From Progne subis subis (taxonomy: Eukaryota; Chordata; Aves; Passeriformes; Hirundinidae), in NCBI GenBank assembly GCA_022316685.1, contig JAKJHU010000169.1, forward strand, positions 112,501 to 176,500: 64,000 bases of DNA. Reading direction: 5' to 3'. The translations under genes were made by a program, and so were the position numbers. Positions 1 through 19,200 of this stretch are shown here, piece by piece. Below the pieces are notes generated by a model. It did not search any database, was not told the origin of the DNA, and saw nothing but the letters and a program-made list of their open reading frames with translations. Numbering within the stretch: the stretch's first letter is position 1; the number at the start of each line of letters is the position of its first letter.

Positions 1-883
1 TGCTAGTCTCAAACCTAATTCACACTTAAGGATTCAATGATGTAAATACACCACCAGCTGAGCTCCATCAGAGGTTGTTCCCAGGACAGAGGCAGCACAT
101 GCAGTGTTGACTTTTCTCTGAGAAATTTTAAAATTAAATATTTGATGTTTTTAGAAGGTGTTTTTCTAGAATTAAGTCTTTCCACTACTATTAGTAATTA
201 ATTGGTATTTGCAGCTACCCAGAGTAAGCACATAGTGAGAAAACAATGCTGAGGATTGCAAAGAATGTATTTGAAAATAAATTAATGGTATCTCCTGTTT
301 TACTTTATGTTTTCCTTATAGTATCAATATCGGTGAGTAAAAAAATGATAGGTGCTAAAATTAACTTCTTACTTCTTTTGACTTACCTTTGTACATTTCA
401 AAAAAGCAGAGAGAACCTTTTTCCCAGCTCTTAAATGCACTCAGAAAAATGTGTCAACAGTGAGTAAGTAAATACTTGCATTTGAAAACTAATAAACTGG
501 AATCATTAAGTCCTTAAAAAGTTTTTTAAAGGCTGTTTTGAACTTTTACATATCTTCTTCCTAAAGTTCTAATAGGATATGAAGGTTATTTTGAGTTACA
601 CTTATTGTAGACTAAGCAGTTTCCTTAGAAGCTGCGTGATGCTTGTAAAGCACAAACTGTCCATTGGTACTAAGCAAATGAAGGCCTGCTTTCACCTTGG
701 GCTGATAAAATCCTTTGGTGTTTCAAGACTTTAGAGTAAATTGTATCAGAATGGGTAAGTAGTTATGGATTTGTAAGCTTGTATTTTCTGTGTGGATAAT
801 TTTCATAATTATTAATATCATCAATGTTTTATTAATAAAGTGTAACAGGGTTTTTGTACGTTTTCTTATTTTTATTTCTCTAG
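1..883 (+). other. CDIN1: CDIN1 intron (3' part), upstream of first visible exon
   Basis: This is AT-rich intronic sequence. I saw no exon for the preceding part of CDIN1, which should encode the segment ending just before the Pro-Ser of the next exon. The intron ends in a pyrimidine-rich tract and TAG at 881-883, which is the acceptor for the exon at 884. An open frame begins at an ATG at 790 and runs through the exon, but its first 31 codons are intronic read-through and not a protein start. Confidence 0.7.
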
Positions 884-963
884 CCTCCAAAACTCTTATA
901 AATAGTATGCTACGGGACCCTTCTCAGATTCCAGATGGAGTGCTAGCAAATCAAGTCTATCAG
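884..963 (+). CDS. CDIN1: CDIN1 internal coding exon (residues ~116-142)
   Basis: Part of CDAN1-interacting nuclease 1, a nuclear and cytoplasmic protein that binds codanin-1; the human gene is mutated in congenital dyserythropoietic anaemia type I. The exon is 80 bp. Its first two bases (CC) complete a proline codon begun in the upstream exon. It then reads through [10 protein letters not shown] and ends at VYQ with a complete codon. This matches my memory of human residues 116-142 almost exactly; the visible change is KSI to KTL. The acceptor is ttctctag and the donor is CAG|gtatta. The segment lies between the N-terminal helical part and the C-terminal nuclease fold. Identification rests on protein similarity recalled from memory, but five exons agree in order and phase. 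Confidence 0.93.
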
Positions 964-1316
964 GTATTAATCACACTTTCTTTGTTTGGTTTGGGTTTTT
1001 TTCCTGTGGCAATTCTGTTATCTGCCTAGCAGAGTAGAGGATTTTAAACCTCATTTAATTACTGTCATCATAAACTATCAGTGAGGTCAGAGTGCGCTAT
1101 AAATGGCAGTGCAATATTTGTGAGGGGAGCATTTCACTTTTTAATAGATCGCTTTTATAGTGAATAAAAGCATGCAGTTTTTGTTTTCTGTGATTAAATC
1201 TGAACAGCATCTGATGGCCTTTTTGAGGAAAAGTAATTACTGTTTTTAAGATACTCTTTAACTGTAATGGTTTTGTAGTTGCCCATCAGTATACTACTTC
1301 TCTTATTTGTCTGCAG
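964..1316 (+). other. CDIN1: CDIN1 intron, 353 bp
   Basis: A short intron that begins gtatta and ends in ttgtctgcag. It is T-rich. I see no repeat or other feature in it. Confidence 0.85.
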
Positions 1317-1366
1317 TGTACTGTGAATGACTGTTGTTATGGACCACTGGTGGACTGCATCAAACA
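1317..1366 (+). CDS. CDIN1: CDIN1 internal coding exon (residues ~143-159)
   Basis: A 50-bp micro-exon that starts in frame with a Cys codon and reads CTVNDCCYGPLVDCIK. It ends with CA, the first two bases of a His codon completed by the exon at 4197. Human has CIV where this has CTV; otherwise the recalled sequence is the same. The acceptor is tgtctgcag. The donor context is weak (AAACA|gtatcc, with A rather than G before GT), so exon choice here may depend on exonic signals. The exon is rich in cysteine (four Cys in 16 residues). It sits just before the nuclease core. Confidence 0.93.
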
Positions 1367-1664
1367 GTATCCTTTCCCATAAAATTTTAGGTGCACAATT
1401 GATGAGCTTAGACTGTGTGGAAGAGATGTGTCTAGCTTTAACCTGACATAAAGTTCTGCTTCACAAAACACATTTCATACTCTTTTTCTTTTACATTCAG
1501 TCAGCTAGAGGGTCGGTCACTGCAGAGCTTTCTCTTAACTAACAAAAATCAGATGGACGATGGGAAGATGTCAGTTTGGTAGTTACACTTTCATATGCCT
1601 GATTGAGCCTCTTAGGTTTTTAGTTGAAAAGCATACCTGGTTTTTGCTTAAGACTAAGTGATGA

Positions 1665-1730
1665 TGCTTTTAGTGGAGGAGTTGGACTAGATGATCTCGG
1701 AAATACCTTCCAATCTCAGCTATTCCGTGT
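1665..1730 (+). mobile_element. CR1 LINE 3'-end remnant
   Basis: The stretch ttggactagatgatctc followed by a CCTTCCAATCTCAG-like piece and tattccgtg matches the conserved last ~60 bp of avian CR1 elements. Only this 3' tip remains, as is usual for these 5'-truncated retrotransposons. Confidence 0.65.
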
Positions 1731-1944
1731 TAAATGAATAAGTTTCCTAGTGTTCAACGTTATGGTTTTGCTCTGTTAGGAATATGAGTTTTAACTGAAA
1801 TTTTTCCAGGTATAATTCAGGTGTGATTGAACAAACTTTTAAACTCCTATCTGATATTCCAGTGCAGTTCTTTTATTTTCACTTATTTTTGAAGGAAATT
1901 ATACTAGCTGTAGTAAAAAACCCTTATATATACTGAATTTTCAG

Positions 1945-1946
<2 letters not shown>

Positions 1947-1978
<32 letters not shown>
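1947..1978. repeat. Poly(T) tract, 32 bp
   Basis: An uninterrupted run of 32 T, the longest homopolymer in the window. Shorter runs of 13-16 A or T occur elsewhere, for example near 19308, 21220, 43227 and 51039. No retroposed body is recognisable on either side. Confidence 0.95.
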
Positions 1979-1979
<1 letters not shown>

Positions 1980-4196
1980 GTAGTGGTAAAGTAGTTAATT
2001 AGAGAGCCATACAGTGTGTACACTGAGGGAATTCCACGTCTCTCTGAGTGTTCTAGACTAAGATTAGAATGTGGTAGGAATGATCACTAAGAACCCAAAT
2101 CTATTTTAATAAAGTCCTGCAGGAGCAGTTCTGTTTCAGTCTGCAGTCAAAGGAAAAATTTCAAATTCATGGCCTGCTATCACTGAGCAGGCTAGTAAGG
2201 CAGTTCCCTCCCAAGTCCTAGAGAATCCTTGCATGAATCTCTGCATGCAGTTTGGGAGAAGATGTTGGTTTCACTGTATAGGTGCAGGATAGGAGAGCTA
2301 CAGTTTAGTTATGCATGAAAAACAATACTTCTTGTAGTTGTGATACATGTGATTGTCACTCCTTAAAAATACTTTCTTCCCACTAGAAACACTTGTGTGT
2401 AGTGCTGTGTAGCCTCAGCCCTATCCCCATTTACTTTAACAGCAGCAGGAGAGAGTTCTAATTGTCTTTGTATTTTGTGCATTTAATTGTAATTTTAAAT
2501 ATTCATTGAGATTATCTTTACAATTAAACAAAGCTCTCTGAAAGTGGATTAATTTAATAAGCCACACATTTTAAAGAGTTGTTGATCACTAGTTTTCATA
2601 TCCAGAATTTTAAGACTAATATTTTGTGGATGAGCAATCTGGCTGTAGTCTTACAAAATTGCCATGTTTAAAAAGTAATAAAGACGCATATGTAGAATTA
2701 TGAACCATTTTTGAGACTTACTTGCCTGCAGTCTAGAAAAGGCTTTTATGCCCTCTTCAGATTCTGGCTCAGATCTGTTGTTGAATATGTAGTGACATCA
2801 ATGAGAGTAATGAGGATTTTTTCAATTCCATTTTGGTACAGAAAAGTTTAATACTAAGCTGTGTGAGTGCATTACTGCAAGTATGTTGCTGAATTAGATG
2901 TTAATTTTGAGGTGCATAAAATAGTTAAAAATCAATTTAAAGTTAAGGTTTTAAAAGCATAATGTCTTCTGAAGGATTGCATATTGATTTTAAATATAAC
3001 TATCTAATTGTATATGCATGGACCAAAGTATGAAGTCAACCTCTTTGTAAATGCCAAGGGGCTATTTTTCAGTAATAGTTCAGATGCTTACGGGAAACTA
3101 GGTTGCTAGATTGCATGAGTAGAAAATGGCTTCTGAGGTTATTTACAAGTTTTGCCCCATGGTCATTGCCATACATCAATAACAGGTATTATTATAGACT
3201 AAGTGTTTTTGCTTATGGTGCATTGTAAATTCTATTTGCAGTATATTTCTTACCTTTTTGCCATTCTTCATTTGTCCCTTTTGTTCTGAAATTGCTAGTA
3301 GAGTTTAACATAATACATAGTTTCAGTTGATATAATCTGTATGTACATATGAAATGATTCTGTAGAAAATTTTTTTTGCTGTTCATTATGAAGTGTTAAT
3401 ATAAGCTTAGTAATGAACTGTAATGGTAAGGTGATCTGCAATTTAAGAAGTTACTTTAAACAATTTAGTGCTTAACTGCTTTTAACATAAGGTCTTTTAT
3501 CATATTGTTTCATAAGATTCTTCTTAAAAGCTTCCAGAATAGAACTTTGACCTCCAGGAAGCTACATTAAAATATTTAAAATGGTGGCATCTTTACATAT
3601 TGCAAGGAATAGAACATTGGATCAACAAGTTGTTAGTGAAGTGAAAAGGACTTCACTATAAAATACGATTTCATCCTTCCCTGACATTAGTTCATGCTTT
3701 TGAAAAATCAATTTAAAGGATGTTTTTTTACAGTAAGATGTTTCAGATGGATGTAGTACCTATCAATTTCAGAATATAAAGAAAGAAAATCAGTTGGTTT
3801 CATCCTTTGCTGGATTGGAGGATTGATTACTAGCCAGTAAAGAGCAACTTTAAAGGTAAAAAAACTTTTAACTGCATGTTTTAGGATCACATTTTCTTTT
3901 GTATTTAGAAGAATAAAGAATAAAGAAAAAATGGAAATATTGTCCTTAATTATACTGAATAAATATGGTCAAATGGGTCTTAATTCTATAAAAGTGGTAC
4001 TGTTGGTACAGTAATCTAATTTTTGCAAAGTTGTTTATGCTTCTAAAAATCACTAGAAGAATTTTCAAAATTTAGAGTTCAAATCACTCATCACTTCTGA
4101 AACACAGTTCTCTGATTTATTACTTTACCTATGATGTTTATATGAAGCTGCTTCTTTTCCAAAGTAATCTTCCATTTCTTAACCTAAACCTATCAG

Positions 4197-4264
4197 CGCT
4201 ATTGGGCATGAGCACGAAGTCTTGCTGCGAGAAATGCTTTTGGAAAAAAATCTCTCTTTCATAG
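4197..4264 (+). CDS. CDIN1: CDIN1 internal coding exon (residues ~159-181)
   Basis: A 68-bp exon. Its first base completes a His codon with the CA of the previous exon. It continues [18 protein letters not shown] and ends LSFI plus one base (G) of the next codon. Human has RDLL where this has REML, and SFL where this has SFI. The leucine aligned to human Leu178, a position altered in congenital dyserythropoietic anaemia type I, is present (CTC at 4252-4254). The acceptor is cctatcag and the donor is ATAG|gtaaga, which is strong. The exon forms the helix leading into the nuclease domain. Confidence 0.93.
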
Positions 4265-11649
<7,385 letters not shown>

Positions 11650-11755
11650 CTGTGGAAGGACACATAATTCACTGGATTGAAAGCAAAGCCTCATTTGGTG
11701 ATGAAAGTAGCCACCAAGCCTACTTGCAGGACCAGTTTTGGAGCTACTGGAACAG
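11650..11755 (+). CDS. CDIN1: CDIN1 coding exon with E-x-K nuclease motif (residues ~204-239)
   Basis: A 106-bp exon. CT completes Ala; the protein reads [18 protein letters not shown], then [16 protein letters not shown], and ends with AG, two bases of an Arg codon. Glu-Ser-Lys at 11679-11687 is the E-x-K half of the PD-(D/E)XK core, pairing with the Asp in the previous exon, so the predicted catalytic residues are all present. Human has ECSHHAYLH where this has ESSHQAYLQ. The acceptor is tgtcaccctag and the donor is ACAG|gtatat. The next exon should start with the third base of Arg and then Phe-Gly-Pro; I did not find it in the window. Confidence 0.95.
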
Positions 11756-12639
11756 GTATATTTCTATTATTTTTCCTTATAGATAAATAGGACTTCATTT
11801 TAAAAAGAATTTATTGGATAAAACACTATTGATTCTACATGTTATTAATCTGGCATTTTGAATGTCATTAATTAGCATTTCAGATTGGTGTGCTGAAATA
11901 TTTATGAAAAATTGAGATCTTAATTGTTAACATGCAGCAAATATATATGGTGATTTTACAGTGATGTGAGATGACAGAGTAAGTCACCTTGGTATAGAAG
12001 TTATATGTCAGTTTTTTAGTACCTCACTGAGAAGGAAGATTTTGCTGTATTGTTTTGGAATACATGCAAGGTGACAAATTTGTTAAAAAATCTTCACAGT
12101 CTAACCAAGTGGGGTTTGTGTATAAAGGACGTTTTTGCTCAGTGGCCATGTATGTAGTGTAGGACAGTACTGTTTCACAGTGGGGTTTTTTTAGTAAAAT
12201 ATTTCTTTTGTATATTATTTACATTTGAGGCAATATTTATGCTTATCTTCAAGTTGAAAATGTAGCAAGTATTTGCAGGATAAGAGGGAAGTTGTGCTAG
12301 ACAGAATTTTGTGGCAGTATCTATGGTGTTGGTGTAAAGACTTTTTCTTTTAAATATGGTTAAAATACTTCAACTTTACTGTTCTAAAAGTCATTATTGT
12401 ATGTATTTATAAATCTTTCCGTGGTACTAGATGCCTCCTCACTGGCAAATTTTTTTTTCCCAAAAAAATACTAAACACAACGCTTCATCTTCAGTGCCAT
12501 TTTTCTATGTATTAGAACCCCAAGCAAGATAGTGAGGCAAATTAAAGTTTTAATAACAGATTTTTTTAAATCATAAATTTAAAAGTCTCTCAATGCCCAT
12601 GAGAAACTATCAGAGGGATAGTGGAGAACATGGCACTGA

Positions 12640-13265
12640 GTCACTGAAAACCGATATAGTCACGGACAAAGACCCTCTAACTAGTTAAAGTTATCCAGTG
12701 GTGTGTTTATTCACCGGCGGGCGGCACGGGAGTCATCTCCGAAAGGCGTGGCCGCCCCGAACAAGGCTCTTTGCTCTCTATTTATTCTCCAAGATCTTAC
12801 ATACAATACATATGCATAACCCCAGCACCTCCCATCCCCGCTCTGTATTAAAATGAGGTTATTAGTCCTTCACGCATACGCAGTTCTTCTCTTGAATTGG
12901 GTCGGTGGTCTCGAATTGGGTCAGTGGTCTCAAAGGATGAAGTCAGGAGAGTCTTCATCAGGTCTCTGTGACCCTCTGGCACTGTCCAAGGTCCCCTGCT
13001 TCGTGATTGATTGATACCAAGTCCAGGTGCTGGCCATTGTTCTTACTGGTTTCAATCTGTTCTTATGACGGTTCACTTACTCCACTTTTTCTATAAACAA
13101 GCTCATAATATAATAGTTAGCTCTAGCTTGGGCATCTAATAATCATTAACCTACCATTTGCTAATCTAACTTACAACTTGATCAATATAAATTGCTTCTA
13201 ACCCTTAGCTAAAATCTTAACTCTTTAAAGTCATGTATCAGCACGAGTGTGTGAACATGCAAAAA
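12640..13265 (-). mobile_element. Solo LTR of an avian endogenous retrovirus (probable)
   Basis: A block whose composition differs sharply from its surroundings. Read on the minus strand it has an LTR layout: a U3-like part, an AATAAATAG box followed by agagcaaagagcc, a CpG-rich stretch (about eight CpG in 50 bp, + strand 12712-12765), then a second AATAAA (ggtgaataaacac), and a U5-like end near 12645. A duplicated word, gaattgggtc, lies near 12894-12921. Terminal TG/CA can be placed at about 12645 and 13262, but I could not fix a target-site duplication, so the ends are approximate. No gag, pol or env sequence is present. The family is not identified. Confidence 0.6.
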
Positions 13266-16200
13266 AAGGGGGTGTGCACCAGTATCAGAGACTACTCTGG
13301 TGACCATTAGTATTTCAGCTGAATGTGAAAATGAATAGCATTACCTTCAGAAGTACCTTAAAAGCAGGTTCAGTAGAAAGCACCAGAGAAAGGAAAACTA
13401 GATCTTCATAATAACATCATCAAAGTGCGGAATTATGCTCTGCAGCAGCACTCTTGATTGATATGAAAAGGACCTGCTCTTATTTGACAATCCCAGAAAG
13501 CCGAGAATTGGAAAGCTTGAATCAAGGTGATGGAAAACTTGGAAGGCTGTCGGTTTTTGGATGAAGGTATTATACTTTAGAAGAGTTGTAGAAAATAAGT
13601 TGTGAAATACTGAATATATAACTTAGAAAGAAATTTGAGCATATACAATATCTAGGCAAATGGTGAGAATGGCAGGAAAGATTGTGATGCAAGCAGTGCT
13701 TAACTGCACATCAGTGTAAAGGAAATGGAGCAGCTCAGGCTGGGAGAAGACCATTAGATGTGCTGGAATACTTCCTGAATGTAAAGGGTGTGTTAGAAGG
13801 CATCCGTTATGGTATCAGAGAAGAATACCTCCACTAAGTGAATTTTAAACAGATAACTTGAGCCTAAAGATACTACGTTGAGATGTGGTGAAACTTGCAT
13901 TGACAGGTAGAATGAAGGCACTGATGCAGTTGTTTATGATAAAATTGCCACTGCAGTTTCTGTCTTTTTTTTTTTTGTGCTATGAAGTGTCTATTCCCAT
14001 TTTAGTGTAAAACATTTGAGAACAGTGTGTACCATTTGCATCTGACATTTCCAAAGGAAACTTCTCTTATGCTTTTATCAAGAAACCAAGTCCTTGCTAA
14101 ATTCATTTTAATTTTAACTTGTACCAATTAATTATTCAAAAAAAAATGGAATAACATCTCTCACTGAGCTGTTTATCAAGTATCTTTAATGTTGCAAAAG
14201 CTAGACTGGAATGGTACGTGGATAAATAAAACATTCTGGAAGTAGTTTTGAGATTTTCCCAAATCCGCTGTTACAGCTGTTTGTATTGGCAACAACTACG
14301 AAAAATGGTTGATTCTTAAGTACAGTGAATTGACAATTGTATAAAGAACTCTCCATAGTAAGATTCGTTACACCCTAAATCCAAAAATAAGGTTCATTAG
14401 GAAGATTAGGCAGGTTTCTGTGAGGTTTTTTTTTTTAAGAATAAATCCTGTTAGTTTTAATTTTGGTAGTGCTTGGCCAAGCTGACTGTGCCACATCTTC
14501 TGAAGCAAGTTCTGAATTACTGTAGTTTCTAACGTAATGATGGTTGGGTTAATGAACACGTTGACAGATTAGGTTGCAACGTAGGTTAGACAGTTAACTT
14601 TCATTGGTCTGTGGAACTGTTTATACGAAAGGACACAGGTATAGCTGCACAAACTGTGAACCAATTTTGTATGATTTAATCAGTCTAAGCAGAGTTCTCA
14701 AGAGAGAACTGGATTTTCAGTCAATTCACCACACCTTTGTGTCTCCCTTTCTCTTGAAAGAGAAATTATTTGGAGAACAAGCATGAGTTCACAGTAGAGA
14801 TGATACGACACTCAAGTAATAGTTTAGGGTTTTTAAAACCTGACCCATTGGTTGAACTTAAAGCAGAAATGAAATTCAAGAGAAAATCTGTATCATGTGT
14901 TAGACGTGGATAGAAACACAAATCCAGATACTTTGAAAGGAATGCAGGTGAGAGGGTTTAGACCTTTTCCATTCAGCTTTTTTATTGCTTATCTAAAAAT
15001 GGGGAGTCAAACTAGAAAAGTTTCTGTGTTCTTTTCTCACATGTCACAGATGTAAGATGAATTCTATTCAGAATCTGACTGAAAGCTTTGAACGTAGCTG
15101 GGGCTTGTTTGCTGTTATGTGTGTATTTCATTAAATCCTGTACTTTGTGCTAACTAAATCTGTGAGTGTCTTAAATTGGTCTGTACTGACAGGAAAGAAA
15201 TGGCACTTTCTCATTTAACAGAACAGCTCCCTAGATGCAGTCAACCATGTCTGTTCACCTCAGTGCAGAGGAACACCTTTTTATTACTCTGAGTTCTGCA
15301 GGGACAGCTTAGTGAGGTTTTTTATGGCTCATACATCAGTGGTATTGTTAAGCAATTTTCAATTGCAGTGGTGCACTGCAACCTCATCCTCAAATTAAGC
15401 TTCACATTAAAAATGTACAAAGTGTACCTTGTCAGTGGATTTGCACAGTTATAATTTAAGATGTTGTTTAGATATTGAGATTTTTTTCAATAATAAGAAA
15501 CAGGAAAAGGCAAGTTTGGTCTTGCATATTCTCAGACTGATTTTGCAAAGTTACGTTTTAGGAAAAAAAGCTATTGTATATACTGGACAAACGTAGCATT
15601 CATATACTTCCCTCTGTATGTTTGTTCCTCCAGAGTGGTAGCATCCACTGAGCAGGTTGTAGCTTACACTGCCACTGGGTAAATAAAAAAACTCCATGCA
15701 CAAAATATAATTGCTTTGTGCACAAGTAGTAGATACCACACTTCATTTTTCACTGGTCTACATTGGTGCATTTGTTGTAACTACCAGCATAAAAGCTATT
15801 GAACAGTTAGTGTGACCAAAGGTAATTTGGAGAGCAAGTTATGCAGATTGGACTTTAAAATGGGGTCTATGAATGTGTTGTAAATTATTTTAGGGTTTAG
15901 ATGAATGTTGCTGTTTCTTTTTCTTTCTTCCGTAGTGTCTGATTTTATAACTTTCTTTCAATTTAAATTAAAAATTGGAGTCCTAGCTGTAAGTCTGTTA
16001 GTCAGAGCTGACGGGCATGAGTACTGTTTTCTAAGGATATACAGATGAGCAGCACATGGTTCAAACTGTAATTAGTGGGTGCCCTGTCAGTGACTTGCTG
16101 TAAGATATAAGTGCAAATACAGCAATTTATATTTTCTATCTTCTACAAGCATGGCTAAGGCATATGTACAGTCTGGAATGTAATTTCTAGAGAGTCCCAG

Positions 16201-19200
16201 GAGATAGCCTGACGTCATTATTAGCTAAAGAAACTTTACTGTATGTGAGGAAAACAATAGGAAAATGTCGTATTTGACACTGTTATTAAACTAAAGGCAA
16301 TTTCATGTAGTGAAAAAGAAGCATTTCATCTTCTCTTTGAATAAAAATGGTAAGTCATCTCTGTGCTAAATTCCTTCTACCATTTGTTTGTGTTCTAAAT
16401 GCTTAGTCCTGTGCTTCTCTTTTTTGAAAGAATAAATAAACCCAAGTTGCCCATAAGTAATTTTAAAATACTGATCACACTTTTAGGAAGCCTAAATTCA
16501 TGATTCAGTGTGTTGTTAATTGGTACATTATGCCTGATCTTGAGACTTTAGTTCATAACTGTAAGTCATAGTAAAATTATTCAATTATCATAGAGACCTG
16601 TCAATTAATAAAAAGGTATTTAATTCAGATAAGTGCAAACAGAAACGATGCAAAGGATTGTACATCACAACACAAACACATATAATGTGTTCCTAGGATT
16701 TTTTGAGAAAATGTTGCATTCAAATTCATTTACAGATGATGGTAAGAATGAATTCTATGTGAGCAAAGCCTGAATCAGGAGATGCAAATTAAAGGCATTT
16801 TTTGCTTTTCATCTCTTCAAATTGGTTTAACAGGTTACTGTGAAGACTGTTGAAGTAATAATTGTTGTCTGATTGTAGGTGGTATGGGAAAAAAGAGATC
16901 TGTTGTGGGTTTATGTATGTCCATTCTATTAACAGCTTCAGTATTCTTCAGTTGCAGAGGGTTTAAAAAATTGTTTTGGTGAGTTGAAAACAATTGTAAC
17001 AACTTGACTTGGAAGAAACCTTGGGAGTTATATTTGTCAAGTGGCTAGGAAAACTGTTCATGCATACCAGCATCCAAAGCAGCCCAAACATAAAGAACTG
17101 AAAGGTCATTCTTCTTCTTGCAATATGATGGTTTGTTGACGTATTTTGACACACTGGTACAATGCTGAAAGGTTTTGACCTTACTGCAACACTGAGGGAC
17201 TTAGAGTTTGTTTAGCTATCTAATGCTTGTAGTTTTTCACACATGCTGTCTTTTGCTATGCTCCTTTTTTCTCTCCCTTCTGGCTTCACTTGAATTACTA
17301 AATTAATCTTAAACAAAAATGGATGTAGATAAAAGAGAGTTTAGGGTGATTTTACTGCTTAGGACTTGATATAGAAAGTTTTTTTCAAAACTAATTAACT
17401 CTTTTAAAGTGAACTTGCTAACCTCAGTAGTGCTGAATAAGATATGTTTGTTTATAGAAGAGAACCAAAAGCAGTGAAAAATGCCATTTTCTGCTACTTT
17501 TCTAGTAGAAATGCAGTAGTCTACTTTGTAAAGATTATTAAATTCTGTGTTGTTCTGCAAGAGTAACAGATACAAGTGTACATTCAACTATACATACATA
17601 TACAAATACACATAGAGGCGTATCTCTGCACTTCACAAATGTCCTAGATACATTCACCCTATTTCCAATAGCATTTCATATTAATTATTTTTATCTTTAT
17701 TTAATGACACATGAACAGTATAAAAATCAACATATAGCTTATGAAAAATATATTTTTTTACTCCTGCTCAAAAGTAATGTTTTTAGATTTTACCTGTCAT
17801 GCTCTTTTCAACAATGTGGTTGAAAAACAGAGCATGAAGACATTTTCACTGAGACCATGGCTTATGCATAGCATAGGTTCTGCTGAGCATTGTAGATTGT
17901 TTAATTTTGTATCAAAACTAATTTTTGTCAAAGAAAAGAAATAATAGACCTTATTTTATCCATATTATCATTTATGTTTGAGTGATTGATATTAAGTGTA
18001 GATTTTCATGCATTGTTCTTCTTAGGTATTGTATTTCATACAGACATGAAACTGGGATTTTCATTATAATTTAATTCTCTTATGTAAGCCTCTTGTCACT
18101 GCTACATTGTTACATCCTGAACTTAAAAAATAGTAAATGAAGTAATGTTTACATTATTTTTGCCTTATATTTTTCTGTACTGTCTTAAATATTTTCTTGT
18201 CACAAGAGATTCATGTAGTGTAGATAGAGGATTTTCAGCTTTCTTCCATATTACTGCAAGGCTTCAGCTCCAGTTCTCCTGGTATTTCTCATTCAGATTA
18301 GACAAGCATCTAAGTTTATGTACGATAAGAGCTGACAGCATAGATCCTGCTATTCTTGCCAAAGGCCTAGTTGCAGACACTCCACTATGTCAAAGAATGT
18401 CAACCCCCCACAGACCTTACCTTTCAGAATTCATTGTAATTTTTAATTGACATTTACATCTGACATTTTCAATGTATCTTTTAGTGTTGGTTCTTTATCT
18501 ACCTGCTAGTAGTTAAAACAAAACCAAAGCAAAAAGAATGCCTTCCTGTAAGCTATGATATCATATATATTTTATTTAACAAGGTCAAGTTGCTGGGCTG
18601 AAACTCAAGAATGATCAGCTCCCTCTTCGTTTTTGTAGCTCGGGAGGTGCTAGTCTAATCCATTTCAAATGACAATTGAAGAGGGTAGTAGGCATATAAA
18701 GTGAATTTAACACTTAGTACTAATAAACAAAACATAGGTATATTGTTGCTACTGTAAAACATGTACAGAAGGGATGCAGAGATTTCAAGGAAATTTTAGG
18801 AATACTAATAGGGACTTTCCTCTGAGTCAGGTACTTGAACATTGAAATTGAAAATATTCATACCGGTATTCATGCAAGATATGTTAAGAGCATAATATTG
18901 TGAATAAAGTAAAACTGGCAAGTACATCATTTAGCTACATGTTGCAGTTAATGAAGCAGTTGTGCTTCTTTGCCTTCAGAAATCTCAAGTTTTTATTTGG
19001 GTTACAATGCTAAAAGCCTAATAAATTAGTTTGAGCATAATTATCCATCTACTAGAAGTTAGAATGAAGGGCTACAGTTGATCATAAATGTCACAAAGCA
19101 AAAAAAGTAGAAGCAGCATTTTGTCACAAATAATGCTGCTTTTCTTCTAATTAGTTAATTTACATTTTGCAAATGAAGGGCAAGATTCAAACAGAAGATA

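Larger units (their letters stand above)
1367..4196 (+). other. CDIN1: CDIN1 intron, 2.8 kb
   Basis: AT-rich intron that runs from the weak donor gtatcc to the acceptor tatcag. It contains a CR1-like 3' tail near 1665-1730 and a run of 32 T at 1947-1978. I see nothing else in it that I can name. Confidence 0.8.

Noticed and set aside
790..1029. 79-codon open frame as an independent small protein
   Set aside because: Only its middle (884-963) is coding, as a CDIN1 exon. The upstream and downstream parts cross a clear acceptor and donor.
1947..1978. Poly(T) run as the tail of an antisense processed pseudogene
   Set aside because: No intronless gene copy or target-site duplication is visible next to it. 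Avian CR1 does not usually make poly(A) retrocopies.
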